Assembly: GCA_039030335.1 (NCBI GenBank)
Contig: JBCCEJ010000019.1
Span: 1-64,000 of the forward strand
Source of the DNA: JBCCEJ01 sp039030335
GTDB lineage: Bacteria; Pseudomonadota; Gammaproteobacteria; HK1
Reading direction: 5' to 3'
DNA length: 64,000 bases
The notes under the pieces were generated by a model that saw only the letters and a list, made by a program, of their open reading frames with translations, did no database searches and was not told where the DNA came from. Every line of letters begins with the position of its first letter. The stretch's first letter is position 1. Positions 42,152 to 50,990 of the stretch are shown in pieces. The translations under genes and the position numbers were made by a program.

Positions 42152-42582
42152 CAGCCTGGTCCCGCATCGGGCGGTGCATCGAACATCGCGGCTGCCAGTA
42201 CGTCCGGCAGTACGCGCATCAGCGCCTCCGGAATCAACGTGGCCGAAGACCACTCCACGGCGTAATCTCCGCCGTCGCGGCGGCGGTAGACCAGATAGCA
42301 ACACCCATCAGCGCTGGCGCAGAGTTCAGCCTTCTCGCCGTGGTAGAAGCTGTCGAGGCTGGTCGGGGGCGCGAATCCGGCCAGCCGAAGGCGCGCCGGC
42401 CGGGTGACCGGACTCGTGATGCTGATCACCGTGACCGGCTCGCCGGCCGCACGTGAGAGCACCTCACCGAGAAGTCCGTCCAGCTCTTCGGTGCGGGGAA
42501 ACGCCTCCCACTGCGTTAGCAGCTGGGTGCGCAAACGTTCGAGCGCGCCGGCATCGACGCTGGCGCACTCCGGTTGGCTCAT
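42151..42582 (-). CDS. Hypothetical protein at the head of the NfeD/FloA operon
   Basis: Protein of 143 residues that I do not recognise. It is acidic, with no signal peptide or membrane helix, and contains a Cys-rich turn (ELCASADGCCYLVYRRRDGG). The stop codon overlaps the NfeD protease start, so it is translationally coupled and very likely works with that system, perhaps as an adaptor. It starts 4 bp after the MaoC stop, so the MaoC genes may feed the same transcript. Confidence 0.65.
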   Translation of the reverse strand: MSQPECASVDAGALERLRTQLLTQWEAFPRTEELDGLLGEVLSRAAGEPVTVISITSPVTRPARLRLAGFAPPTSLDSFYHGEKAELCASADGCCYLVYRRRDGGDYAVEWSSATLIPEALMRVLPDVLAAAMFDAPPDAGPG

Positions 42583-42586
42583 GGCA

Positions 42587-43009
42587 TCAAACCTCGATCA
42601 ATGCGGTGGCTGACCCCTTGATGACGACCGCGCCGTCCTGGTTGACCGTTTCGACACTCAGTTCGACCGTGGGTTCGTTGCCGTCGGTGTTGATGGACTC
42701 GACCGTCGCCTTGCCGGTCAACGTATCGCCTGGCCAGACCTGATTGGTAAAACGCACGCCGAACTTACGCACGTTGGCCGCGCCGACGAAGTTGGTAACG
42801 ACGCGCCCGGTCATGCCCATCGTCAGCATGCCGTGGGCAAACACCCCGGGATAGCCGGCGGCGTCGCGGGTGTACGGCTCATCGGTGTGCAAGGGGTTGT
42901 AGTCACCCGAAGCGCCCGCGTACATCACGAGCTGGGTGCGCTTCAGATCTTCGACCAGCACTTCTTCGTGCGTGTCGCCCACGTTGATGTCTGCTGCTTT
43001 CAGTGCCAT
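42587..43009 (-). CDS. MaoC-like hydratase (hot-dog fold)
   Basis: Protein of 140 residues. The hydratase motif has the catalytic Asp and His in YAGASGDYNPLHTDEPYTR, followed by GVFAHGMLTMGM. GAGGAG lies upstream of the ATG. It pairs with the FAS1-like MaoC protein 13 bp upstream; such two-gene pairs form heteromeric (R)-specific enoyl-CoA or 3-hydroxyacyl-thioester dehydratases, as in HadAB/ChsH-type enzymes. It probably acts in the acyl-CoA catabolism encoded further along the window. Confidence 0.9.
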   Translation of the reverse strand: MALKAADINVGDTHEEVLVEDLKRTQLVMYAGASGDYNPLHTDEPYTRDAAGYPGVFAHGMLTMGMTGRVVTNFVGAANVRKFGVRFTNQVWPGDTLTGKATVESINTDGNEPTVELSVETVNQDGAVVIKGSATALIEV

Positions 43010-43022
43010 TGCGCTGCTCTCC

Positions 43023-43514
43023 TCAACCCTGGTCCACCGGGCGCTCGGTCTTGACGCCAACCGATCTGGCCGTCACCACCAGTTCACCATCCTGGTCGCG
43101 GTATTCGGTGATGCGTTCACTGAACACGAGTTTACCGGCCCGTTTGCTTTCTTTTTCCCAGCTTGCACCGTCTCGCGTGGTCACGGTGAACACGTCGCCC
43201 GGGCGCACTGGCCGGGTGAATTCAAAGTGCTGCTCGGCGTGCAAGCCGCCCGACGAGGCTGGCTTGCCTTCGATGCCGCTCGGCTCTTTTCCAGAACCGA
43301 ACCATGGCTGTCCCGGGTGCATGCGCAGATGGTAGTCAGGGTTGAACTGGGCGACGGACTGCGGAAATGTCGGCGGCGCGATCAGCCCTCCGGCATCCGT
43401 ATCACGGGCCGCTTGCGCGTCGTGGAACTCCGGCGCGTAGTCGCCAATAGACCGGGCAAACATCATCACGTGGGTTGCTTCCACCGGGAATTTGATGGGG
43501 TTGTCGTCCGACAC
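43023..43514 (-). CDS. FAS1-like MaoC dehydratase partner subunit
   Basis: Protein of 163 residues with the N-terminal MaoC-like (FAS1-like dehydratase) fold. The segment MFARSIGDYAPEFHD and the later HAEQHFEFTRPVRPGDVF are typical of this half. It lacks the full Asp-His catalytic pair of its partner and is probably the structural subunit of a heterodimer with the protein at 42587. The two genes are 13 bp apart. Confidence 0.85.
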   Translation of the reverse strand: MSDDNPIKFPVEATHVMMFARSIGDYAPEFHDAQAARDTDAGGLIAPPTFPQSVAQFNPDYHLRMHPGQPWFGSGKEPSGIEGKPASSGGLHAEQHFEFTRPVRPGDVFTVTTRDGASWEKESKRAGKLVFSERITEYRDQDGELVVTARSVGVKTERPVDQG

Positions 43515-43614
43515 GGGTGTCCTCCTGATTGAGCGGCGCGAAACCTCGCATAAGTCGCGTGCCCGAAATCATTGCACGGGGCCGCCGGCACGCGCCAGCT
43601 TTGCGTCAACCGTA

Positions 43615-44574
43615 TCAGGCGTCAGGAGTCAGCTGATTCGCAAGCGACTGACGCGTCCAGTAACGCCCCGCCGCGATCAGCTCGGCGGCGCGGTGAAAGT
43701 CGTGCGGATCGCAGACGTTTTCCGGGATTTCGATCAACAGATCGGGCGGATAGGCCGCCAGGCGATAGCGCGAGATAGACGCCTGCATCGTATCGAACAT
43801 GCCGATCAGCACATCCGACATCGACATTTCCGCATCCTCGTTGCTGGTCTGTTTCGATTCGAGACCAAGCGCCGATTGCACCGTGCCGAGCCACGACTCG
43901 ATACGGCTGCGGTGCTCTTCCTCTTCGTTCTGTTCAGTTTGCGGCGGCGGTGGTTCAACCGGCCCCAGCGGAGCAACCACGGGTTTACCGGCCAGATTCA
44001 CCGCGATCGTCAAATCGGTGCCGTCGTCCGTCGCGGGCGCCACCGGCACCGGGTTCAACAGGCCGCCATCCACCAGCGTGCGGCCTTGCCATCGCTGGGG
44101 AGTGAACAGTCCGGGGATCGCCATGGACGCACGAATCGCGTCGAACAGATCGCCGGTGCAGATCCAAACCTCCTTGCGCCTTACGATATCGGTCGCGATG
44201 GCTGTGAACGGGATCGGCAAGTCTTCGATCTGTTGATCGCCGACCAGGCTTCTCAGCTTCTCCATGATGAGGTCGCCTTTCATCATGCCCATCCGGGTCG
44301 TGAGCGACAGATCCAGAAACCGCAGCACGTCCCATCGCGTCAGATCGCAAACCCAGGACTTGTAGCCTGCGAGGCTCCCGGCCGCGTAGAACCCGCCGAC
44401 CACGGCGCCCATCGAGCAGCCGACGATCGAACGAATGGCGTAGCCGTGCTGCTCGAGTTCTTCGATAACCCCGATATGCGCGAGACCGCGGGCAGCGCCG
44501 CTGCCGAGCACGAGCGTGACGGTGGGCGCCGGCTGTGCAGACGAGCCCGTGTCGGTCGTCGGTAGTTGAGCCAT
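43615..44574 (-). CDS. Patatin-like phospholipase (RssA-like)
   Basis: Protein of 319 residues with the Ser-Asp dyad of patatins. The oxyanion loop is GSGAARGLAHIG, the nucleophile Ser is in GCSMG, and the Asp is in VDGGLLNPVP. It resembles the cytoplasmic RssA/YchK group of patatin-like proteins. A Glu/Pro-rich insert (PPPPQTEQNEEEEH) follows the core. Its lipid substrate is unknown. It is divergent from the PNPOx-like gene. Confidence 0.9.
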   Translation of the reverse strand: MAQLPTTDTGSSAQPAPTVTLVLGSGAARGLAHIGVIEELEQHGYAIRSIVGCSMGAVVGGFYAAGSLAGYKSWVCDLTRWDVLRFLDLSLTTRMGMMKGDLIMEKLRSLVGDQQIEDLPIPFTAIATDIVRRKEVWICTGDLFDAIRASMAIPGLFTPQRWQGRTLVDGGLLNPVPVAPATDDGTDLTIAVNLAGKPVVAPLGPVEPPPPQTEQNEEEEHRSRIESWLGTVQSALGLESKQTSNEDAEMSMSDVLIGMFDTMQASISRYRLAAYPPDLLIEIPENVCDPHDFHRAAELIAAGRYWTRQSLANQLTPDA

Positions 44575-44855
44575 CGGTCAGCACCTGGCGAAGCGTGTTC
44601 GGGCGTAGAGGAATTAGACTCTATCGCGACGCAGCTTGACCACCGTCACCGGAAAATCGTGAGCGCACTGAAACCGCAGTGTTCGCGTCCGGCAGGGTCG
44701 CCTCTGCGACCACGACGCCGAACCGGCTGACCGCGGGTGACTGAACGGGATCGTCTCGCAGACCAATCAATTTGATTCCGAGCGGCGGTTGACCGCCAGA
44801 CCGACCGTCGCCACGCTCCGGGGGCTCGATAAAACAACCCGCGGGAGAAAGCCTC

Positions 44856-45380
44856 ATGAGCGTCACAGTCGCCAAGTTCCTGGATGTAGCCAACGGCACG
44901 CAGGCCAACCAGTTCACCGTTGGTGAACGCTACGCACTCACCAGCATTTCCGATCTCGATGACACCTACAAACAACTGATGGACCAGCCGATCGCCTGCG
45001 TCATGGCCGTCATGGGCAAGACCGGCCGGCCGAACCTGACGCCGATGTGGTTCGACTACGAGGGCGACAAAGTGCTCATCAATGTCGCTGAACACCGAAA
45101 GAAAACCGGCTGGATTCGCGACAATCCGCAAGTGTCCATCCTGATCATGAACCCGGCCAACATGTACCACTGGATGAGCCTCAAGGTCACCGTAGAGCGT
45201 GAGATTCACGAGGACGATCCGGACGAAGGCGCGTGGGTGAGCCAACAGCTGGATCGCATCTGGAAGAAATACATCGGCAACGACGACGGCTATCAGCTCC
45301 GCGATCCGTCGTTCAACGAGCGCCGCGTGCTGTTCGAGTGCAAGGTGGATCGCATCGCGACCTTCGGACAGCCGGGCTGA
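44856..45380 (+). CDS. Pyridoxamine 5'-phosphate oxidase-like flavin/F420 protein
   Basis: Protein of 174 residues with the split-barrel fold of PNPOx-like proteins. The segment GKTGRPNLTPMWFDYEGDKVLINVAEHRKK is the usual cofactor-binding block. The pattern is near F420-binding families, but FMN is possible. GGGAGAAAG stands before the ATG. The FAD monooxygenase gene begins 13 bp after it, and DUF3500 follows, so the three probably form one operon. Confidence 0.83.
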   Translation: MSVTVAKFLDVANGTQANQFTVGERYALTSISDLDDTYKQLMDQPIACVMAVMGKTGRPNLTPMWFDYEGDKVLINVAEHRKKTGWIRDNPQVSILIMNPANMYHWMSLKVTVEREIHEDDPDEGAWVSQQLDRIWKKYIGNDDGYQLRDPSFNERRVLFECKVDRIATFGQPG

Positions 45381-45393
45381 GGGCTGTCGGGCG

Positions 45394-46587
45394 ATGGTGG
45401 ACGGTCTTCGCATCGCCATCGCCGGCGGTTCGGTCGGCGGCCTGACGGCCGCCTGCCTGCTGCGTGAAGCCGGGCATGACGTCACCATCTTCGAACGCTC
45501 GTCACGCGAGCTCGAACAGCGTGGCGCCGGCATCGGCTTCCTGGAAGCGGCGGCGCGCTACCTCGTCAGCCGCGCCGGCGTCGATATCGACGCCATCAGC
45601 ATCACGACGCCGTTCATCCGCTACCTGGGGCGGCGCAACAACGTCCTGCACGAGCAGACGCATCGCTACCGCTTCAGCTCGTGGAACACGGTCTATCGCA
45701 ACCTGCTGACAGCCCACGGCCCGACGGGCTATCAACTCGGCGCTGAATTGTGCGATTGGGACACTGATGCCGGGGGCGTGACCGTGCGTTTTACCGATGG
45801 CTCCGAATGCCACGCCGACCTGCTGCTTTGCGCAGACGGCGTCGGGTCGACCAGCCGCGCACGGCTGCTGCCCGCCTGCAAAGCGAACTACGCGGGCTAC
45901 GTCGCCTGGCGCGGCATGGTGCCGGAAGCGAGTTTGCCCGACGCGCTCAGCGCCCGTCTGACCGAGGCGATCACGTACAACGTCTCGGCCAACAGCCATA
46001 TCCTCGTCTATCCGATCCCGGCACTCGACGGCTCGGTGAAACCGGGCGAGCGCCTCATCAATTTCGTCTGGTACCGCAACTATCTGGATGGCGACGAGCT
46101 TGCCGATCTGCTGACCGATGCCGATGGGGAGCTGCGCGACCTGTCGGTTCCGCCCGGCAAGATGGCGCCGCATCACGTCGCGGAAGCCCGGGCCTACGCG
46201 GCCGCGCGCCTGCCGAAGGACATCGCGACCGTGGTTTGCTCTGCGAGCGATCCGTTCATTCAGGTGGTTTACGACATCGAAGTGGAGCGTATGGTCTTCG
46301 GGCGTGTGTGCCTGCTCGGCGATGCCGCGTTCGTCGCCCGTCCGCACGCCGCCGCCGGTACCGCCAAGGCGGCCGAAGACGGCTGGCAGCTGGCCTGCGC
46401 GCTGGCGGGCGCTGAGTCCCTGGAGGCCGGCTTGCGGACCTGGGAAGCGCGCCAGCTCGAGCTGGGGCATGATCTGGTGAGGCGCGCACGTGCCATCGGT
46501 GAGCGCTCGCAAACGCTGAACAGCTGGGTCGCGGGCGACCCGGAATTGTTGTTTGGTCTTTACCGCGCTGGAGACGCCGGAGCATGA
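45394..46587 (+). CDS. FAD-dependent monooxygenase, dihydroxypyridine-hydroxylase-like
   Basis: Group A flavoprotein monooxygenase of 397 residues. The FAD motif is IAGGSVGGLTAACLLREAG, the DG motif is LLLCADGVGSTSR, and the GD motif is LLGDAAFVARPHAAAG. The segments YVAWRGMVPE and ARPHAAAGTAKAAEDGW match 2,6-dihydroxypyridine 3-monooxygenase of nicotine degradation, so a hydroxylated N-heterocycle or phenol is a likely substrate. Its stop overlaps the DUF3500 start by 4 bp. Confidence 0.88.
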   Translation: MVDGLRIAIAGGSVGGLTAACLLREAGHDVTIFERSSRELEQRGAGIGFLEAAARYLVSRAGVDIDAISITTPFIRYLGRRNNVLHEQTHRYRFSSWNTVYRNLLTAHGPTGYQLGAELCDWDTDAGGVTVRFTDGSECHADLLLCADGVGSTSRARLLPACKANYAGYVAWRGMVPEASLPDALSARLTEAITYNVSANSHILVYPIPALDGSVKPGERLINFVWYRNYLDGDELADLLTDADGELRDLSVPPGKMAPHHVAEARAYAAARLPKDIATVVCSASDPFIQVVYDIEVERMVFGRVCLLGDAAFVARPHAAAGTAKAAEDGWQLACALAGAESLEAGLRTWEARQLELGHDLVRRARAIGERSQTLNSWVAGDPELLFGLYRAGDAGA

Positions 46588-47699
46588 GCCAGGGTATTGC
46601 GGCCACCATGCGGACGATCGCGCTCGCGTTGACGCGCTCTTTCGACGCCGACCAGCGAAACAGCGCATGCCGGCCGTTTCCGGACGACGCCGAGCGAAGA
46701 CTCTGGTTCTTCACGCCAACCGATCACGGCGGTTTACCACTCGGCGCGATGTCGCCCACGCAGCACCGCCTGGTACACCAGCTGGTTGCGAGCGGGCTCT
46801 CCCGAGCCGGTTACAACACGGTGGCTGCGATCATCGGGCTCGACAATATTCTCGATCGCCTGGAGCACTTCAAAGTCGACTTCGACCGCGAACGTGGCCG
46901 CGATCCGCTGATGTACTTCACGACCATCTTCGGCGACCCGGCTGGCGAAGCACCCTGGAGCTGGCGCTTTGGGGGTCACCACGTGTCACTGCACTACACG
47001 GTGGCCGGCGACCGGGTGCTATCGATGACGCCAAGTTTCTTCGGCGCCGATCCGGCCGACAGTCCACTGCTCGGCCCGCACCTGCACCGGCCGCTGGCGG
47101 CGGCGGAAGACCTCGGTCGGGAACTGTTCCGGTCATTGGGGGACCACGCCGCGAAGGCGCTGATCAGCGATACCGCACCGGTCGACATCGCCACTGGCAA
47201 CCGGCCAATCGTCTCGGAGGGCGATCGCCCGATGGGCTTGCCGGAAGTGTGGCGCCACCGCTTTACGGGGCCAACCGGTGAACGGCTGGACAATATGCAG
47301 GCCAACGCTGAGCGTCTACTCGCGCTGACCGAAGCGCACATCGACGCACTCGCCTTCTCGTTTGAACCGAAAGGGGTGCGCGTCAGCCAGCTCGGCGACG
47401 GCGAGCAGCAAATTCTCGACGCATTGCTGAACGCCTATCTCGAGCGCTTGCCCGAAGAACTCGCGGATGCGCAGCGGACGCTCGCGCAAACCGACCGGCC
47501 ACATCTGACGTTCGCGTGGGCGGGCAGTGCGGAAAAACACGAGCCGCACTACTACCGGATCCAGGGTAAGCGGCTACTGATCGAATACGACAATACCCAA
47601 CGCGGCGCAAATCACATCCACACCGTGTGGCGCGATCTGGAAAACGACTTCGCTGGCGACGTGCTGGCGGCGCACTACGCCGCTTCGGACCATCGCTGA
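46584..47699 (+). CDS. DUF3500 protein
   Basis: Protein of 371 residues with the DUF3500 signature: RLWFFTPTDHGGLPLGAM near the start, FGGHHVSLHYTV in the middle, and HIHTVWRDLENDFAGDVLAAHY at the end. The conserved His residues suggest a metal site, but no function is established that I know of. There is no signal peptide. It is translationally coupled to the monooxygenase (ATGA overlap), so a role in the same catabolic route is likely. Confidence 0.85.
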   Translation: MSQGIAATMRTIALALTRSFDADQRNSACRPFPDDAERRLWFFTPTDHGGLPLGAMSPTQHRLVHQLVASGLSRAGYNTVAAIIGLDNILDRLEHFKVDFDRERGRDPLMYFTTIFGDPAGEAPWSWRFGGHHVSLHYTVAGDRVLSMTPSFFGADPADSPLLGPHLHRPLAAAEDLGRELFRSLGDHAAKALISDTAPVDIATGNRPIVSEGDRPMGLPEVWRHRFTGPTGERLDNMQANAERLLALTEAHIDALAFSFEPKGVRVSQLGDGEQQILDALLNAYLERLPEELADAQRTLAQTDRPHLTFAWAGSAEKHEPHYYRIQGKRLLIEYDNTQRGANHIHTVWRDLENDFAGDVLAAHYAASDHR

Positions 47700-47759
47700 C
47701 GCACCGTTCACGCGCGGCCGATCAAACCCGTGCCGTGTGATGCTGACGGGTATGGATCG

Positions 47760-48596
47760 TCAATCCCCGCCGCCGAATTTCGGTGGACGCTTTTCGACGA
47801 ACGCGCGCATGCCTTCCCGCGCGTCCTGGCTCAGGAAAAGTGCCGTTTGCACACGCTTTTCGTACGCGAACACGTCGGCAAGAGAGCCTTCGGCACCGAG
47901 GTAGACGCCCGCCTTGATCGCCGCCAGCGCCTCAGCCGGCCCGCGCGCGAGGCGCCGGCAAAACGCGAGCGCGTCGTCACGGAACGTCTCCGCCGGATAG
48001 AGCGCGTTCAGGAGCCCCAGCCGCTGCGCCTCTTCCGCGTCGATGCGGTCGCCGGTCATCATCCATTCCATCGCCTTCGCCGTGCCGACGAGCCGGGTCA
48101 GCGCCTGAAAGCCGCCCCAGTCGGGCACGAGCCCGATCTTGACGAATGCCTCGGTGAAGAGCGCCTTTGTCGACCCGACCCGGATGTCGCAACCGAGTGC
48201 GAGGTTCATACCGCCACCGGCGGCCGGCCCGTTGACCGCCGCGACGACGGGTTTGGGCAGGTGGCGAATGCGCTGCATGACGTCCGATGCCATACCGATC
48301 CGCTGGCCGATCAACGAACTGTCATCCGCTTCTTGCAGCCTGATCATATTCGGGATATCGCCGCCGGCGCTGAAAGCCTTGCCATGCCCGGTGATCATGA
48401 TGCAGCGCACTTCCGGATCGGCCTCCAGTACGCCGAGGCGGGCGAACATGGCGGCGCGCATCGCATCGCTGAAGGCGTTCATGACCTCCGGACGGTTGAT
48501 CGTCAAAACGGCAACGCCGTCGGTGATTTCACAAAGCAGCTCATCCGATGCTGCGCCCGACGCATCGCCAACGCGATGTTCCGTGACTTCGTTCAT
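47760..48596 (-). CDS. Enoyl-CoA hydratase/isomerase family protein
   Basis: Crotonase-fold protein of 278 residues. The oxyanion-hole segments are GHGKAFSAGGDI and NGPAAGGGMNLALGCDIRVG. The Glu of typical hydratases at the second catalytic position is replaced (FVKIGLVPDWGG has Asp in that loop), so isomerase or another crotonase activity is possible. The start overlaps the stop of the upstream acyl-CoA dehydrogenase by 4 bp. Confidence 0.9.
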   Translation of the reverse strand: MNEVTEHRVGDASGAASDELLCEITDGVAVLTINRPEVMNAFSDAMRAAMFARLGVLEADPEVRCIMITGHGKAFSAGGDIPNMIRLQEADDSSLIGQRIGMASDVMQRIRHLPKPVVAAVNGPAAGGGMNLALGCDIRVGSTKALFTEAFVKIGLVPDWGGFQALTRLVGTAKAMEWMMTGDRIDAEEAQRLGLLNALYPAETFRDDALAFCRRLARGPAEALAAIKAGVYLGAEGSLADVFAYEKRVQTALFLSQDAREGMRAFVEKRPPKFGGGD

Positions 48597-49684
48597 GCGG
48601 CAAACCCCTGCAGTTGCGCGGCCGCTTCACGCAGCCGCTCCGGCCCGCCCAACAGCTGCCGGTTCGCGCCAATGCGTTTGAACCAGTAGTGCAGACCCAG
48701 TAAATCCGTAAAGCCCATGCCGCCGTGTACTTCTGTCGCCGTGCGCGCGACGAAGCGGGCGACTTCATCGATGTGCGACTTGGCGAGCAACGCCATCAGC
48801 TCCGCGTCATCTTGCTGTTGCTGCCCGGCGTAGGCGGCGTACCACAGCAGCGCGCGGCAAGGCTCCAGACGCGCCGCCATTTCCGCGCACAGATGCTTCA
48901 CCGCCTGAAACGACGCGATGACGCGGCCAAACTGCTCGCGCGATTGCGCGTAGTCGACCGCTTTCGCGAGCATGGCCGACGCCGCGCCAAACGAGTCGGC
49001 CGCCAGCAACACACGGCCCGCGGACAGTACCTGCTGCCCGGCGGCGTGATGATTGCGCGCGCCGACGAGCGGCGTGGCGGGCGCCTTGTCGAGCAGCACT
49101 TCGACGGTCGAGCGGGTCACGTCGATGGTTTGCAAGCGGTTCAAGCGCACGCCGCCCGCCGCCAGGTCGACGAGATACCAGCGGCGCGCGACATCGGCAA
49201 CGAGCACATGGGTCGCGTGCTCGGCGTCGAGCGCGAACAGTGCCTTGCCATCGAGGCAATCGGCCGGTGCATAGATGGCGGCCGCCTCGCGCGCGCCGGC
49301 GAGTTCGGTTGCGGCTATTGCGCAGCGCATCTCACCGCGCACGAGCGCCGGCAACCACTCGTCTGCCTGCGCCGCGCTCGCGGCGGTCTGAATGACGAGC
49401 GTCGCGAGCAGCGCCTGGCCCGTGAAAGGCGCCGGACAAACCGCCTCGCCAAGGGTTTGCTGCACGAGTGCCGCATCGAGCAGGCCCAACCCCAGACCGC
49501 CGGCCGACTCCGGCACCAGGACCGGCCCGATGCCGAGTTCAGCAAGGCCGTCTTCCAGCCCGCGAAGCGCCGCGTCGTCACCCGCCACAACGGCCCGCAC
49601 CACGTCCAGCGGGCAGCGATCGGTCAGGAAGCGCCGCACCGAGTCCTGCAGCATCGTCTGCTCTTCAGTCAGTCCAAAGTCCAT
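48593..49684 (-). CDS. Acyl-CoA dehydrogenase, non-canonical small subunit
   Basis: Protein of 363 residues with the acyl-CoA dehydrogenase fold: MDFGLTEEQTMLQDSVRRFL at the start and TATEVHGGMGFTDLLGLHYWFKRIG near the end. The C-terminal YEG catalytic-Glu motif is absent. Subunits of this kind pair with a second dehydrogenase subunit in heteromeric enzymes such as those of steroid side-chain oxidation. The next gene upstream, at 49734, encodes the likely partner. Confidence 0.88.
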   Translation of the reverse strand: MDFGLTEEQTMLQDSVRRFLTDRCPLDVVRAVVAGDDAALRGLEDGLAELGIGPVLVPESAGGLGLGLLDAALVQQTLGEAVCPAPFTGQALLATLVIQTAASAAQADEWLPALVRGEMRCAIAATELAGAREAAAIYAPADCLDGKALFALDAEHATHVLVADVARRWYLVDLAAGGVRLNRLQTIDVTRSTVEVLLDKAPATPLVGARNHHAAGQQVLSAGRVLLAADSFGAASAMLAKAVDYAQSREQFGRVIASFQAVKHLCAEMAARLEPCRALLWYAAYAGQQQQDDAELMALLAKSHIDEVARFVARTATEVHGGMGFTDLLGLHYWFKRIGANRQLLGGPERLREAAAQLQGFAA

Positions 49685-49733
49685 GGCGGCTCCCGTTCAG
49701 TAATCCACTTGCATCGTTGGCGTAGAAGGCGAC

Positions 49734-50930
49734 TCAACTGCGCGCCGGTTTCGGTTCACGCGGCATACCGAGGCCGCGCTCGGCGATGATGTTCTTCTGG
49801 ATCTGCGCGGTGCCACCGCCGATGATGAGGCCGAGGTCGAACATGTACTTGAACTGCCAGCTGCCGCGGTCCCGGAGGTAACCGGAGTCGTCGTCGTAGA
49901 GCAGGCCCAGTTCGCCCATGACGTCGAGCGCAAGCGCCGCCAGCTGATGGTTCAGCTCGCACCCCTGCAGCTTGACGATCAGCCCTTCGACTCCCGGGCG
50001 CTCGCCGCGCAGCCGCTGCGTGGTCAGCCTCAGACCATGAAACCGCATCGCGTGCACTTCCGCCTGTAACCGGATCAGACGATCGCGAAGCAATGGGTTT
50101 TGCATCAGTGCGTAGCCGTCCAATGTCTCGCTTCGCATCATGTCGACGATCTGGTTGAAGCGTTTCAGCGCGGCATCCGGATCGCCCAACATGCCGCGCT
50201 CGTGCGTCAGCGTGGCGTTCGCGACCTTCCAGCCCTCACCGGGTGCGCCAACTACCTGGCTGCGCGGCACGCGCACGTCGGTGAAGAACACCTCGTTGAA
50301 GGTCGACTGTCCGACCATCGTCATCAGCGGGCGCACCTCGATGCCGGGTGTGTCCATCGGGATCAGCAGATAAGAGATGCCGCGGTGCTTCGGCGCATCC
50401 GGCTCGGTGCGCACGAGGCAAAACATCATGTCGGCGTGCTGAGCCGTGCTGGTCCAGATCTTCTGGCCGTTGATCACATAGTCGTCGCCGTCGATGTGGG
50501 CGGCGGTCTTGAGGCTCGCGAGATCGCTCCCTGAATTGGGTTCGGAGTAACCCTGACACCAGACCATCTCACCGGAGAGCGTCGCGGCCACGTAGCGCTG
50601 TTTCTGCGCCTCGGTGCCGAGTTCCAGCAACGTGGGCACCAGCATCGATATGCCTTGGCCAGCGATCCCTCCCGGCAGCGGTGAACGGCTGAATTCTTCG
50701 GCCAGCACCTGCGACTTCAGCAGATCCGGCGAGGCGCCGAAGCCGCCGTATTCGCGCGGGATGGTGCGCGCCGCGTAGCCGCGTTCGATCAGCAGTTTCT
50801 GCCAGCTGAGCCGCTTCGGACTCTTGTAGTCGAGATCGCCGGGGTCGGGTGCCAGATCGACGCTCGACTCAAGAAAAGCGCGCACTTCTTCGCGAAACGT
50901 TTCGTGCTCGGCACTGTAGGTCAGATCCAT
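49734..50930 (-). CDS. Acyl-CoA dehydrogenase, FadE26/28-like subunit
   Basis: Protein of 398 residues. The substrate/FAD segments are WCQGYSEPNSGSDLASLKT and NGQKIWTSTAQHADMMFCLVRT. The C-terminus has IIGGGTAQIQKNIIAERGLGMPRE, where Gly replaces the usual catalytic Glu of YEGT, as in FadE26/28-type subunits of heterotetramers. I used the ATG at 50930, with GGAGAG seven bases upstream, instead of the ATG twelve codons earlier. With the protein at 48593 it probably forms one enzyme. Confidence 0.9.
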   Translation of the reverse strand: MDLTYSAEHETFREEVRAFLESSVDLAPDPGDLDYKSPKRLSWQKLLIERGYAARTIPREYGGFGASPDLLKSQVLAEEFSRSPLPGGIAGQGISMLVPTLLELGTEAQKQRYVAATLSGEMVWCQGYSEPNSGSDLASLKTAAHIDGDDYVINGQKIWTSTAQHADMMFCLVRTEPDAPKHRGISYLLIPMDTPGIEVRPLMTMVGQSTFNEVFFTDVRVPRSQVVGAPGEGWKVANATLTHERGMLGDPDAALKRFNQIVDMMRSETLDGYALMQNPLLRDRLIRLQAEVHAMRFHGLRLTTQRLRGERPGVEGLIVKLQGCELNHQLAALALDVMGELGLLYDDDSGYLRDRGSWQFKYMFDLGLIIGGGTAQIQKNIIAERGLGMPREPKPARS

Positions 50931-50990
50931 TCGGGCACTCTCCACGCCTCCGGCAGAGGCTGACATTCCGGGGTTGTTCTGGGCACGTCT

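Noticed and set aside
44621..44917. 98-residue minus-strand frame in the patatin/PNPOx gap
   Set aside because: It overlaps the start of the well-supported PNPOx-like gene, has no ribosome binding site and no recognisable content.
48725..49789. 354-residue plus-strand frame
   Set aside because: It is a mirror of the acyl-CoA dehydrogenase gene, with low-complexity Arg-rich sequence.
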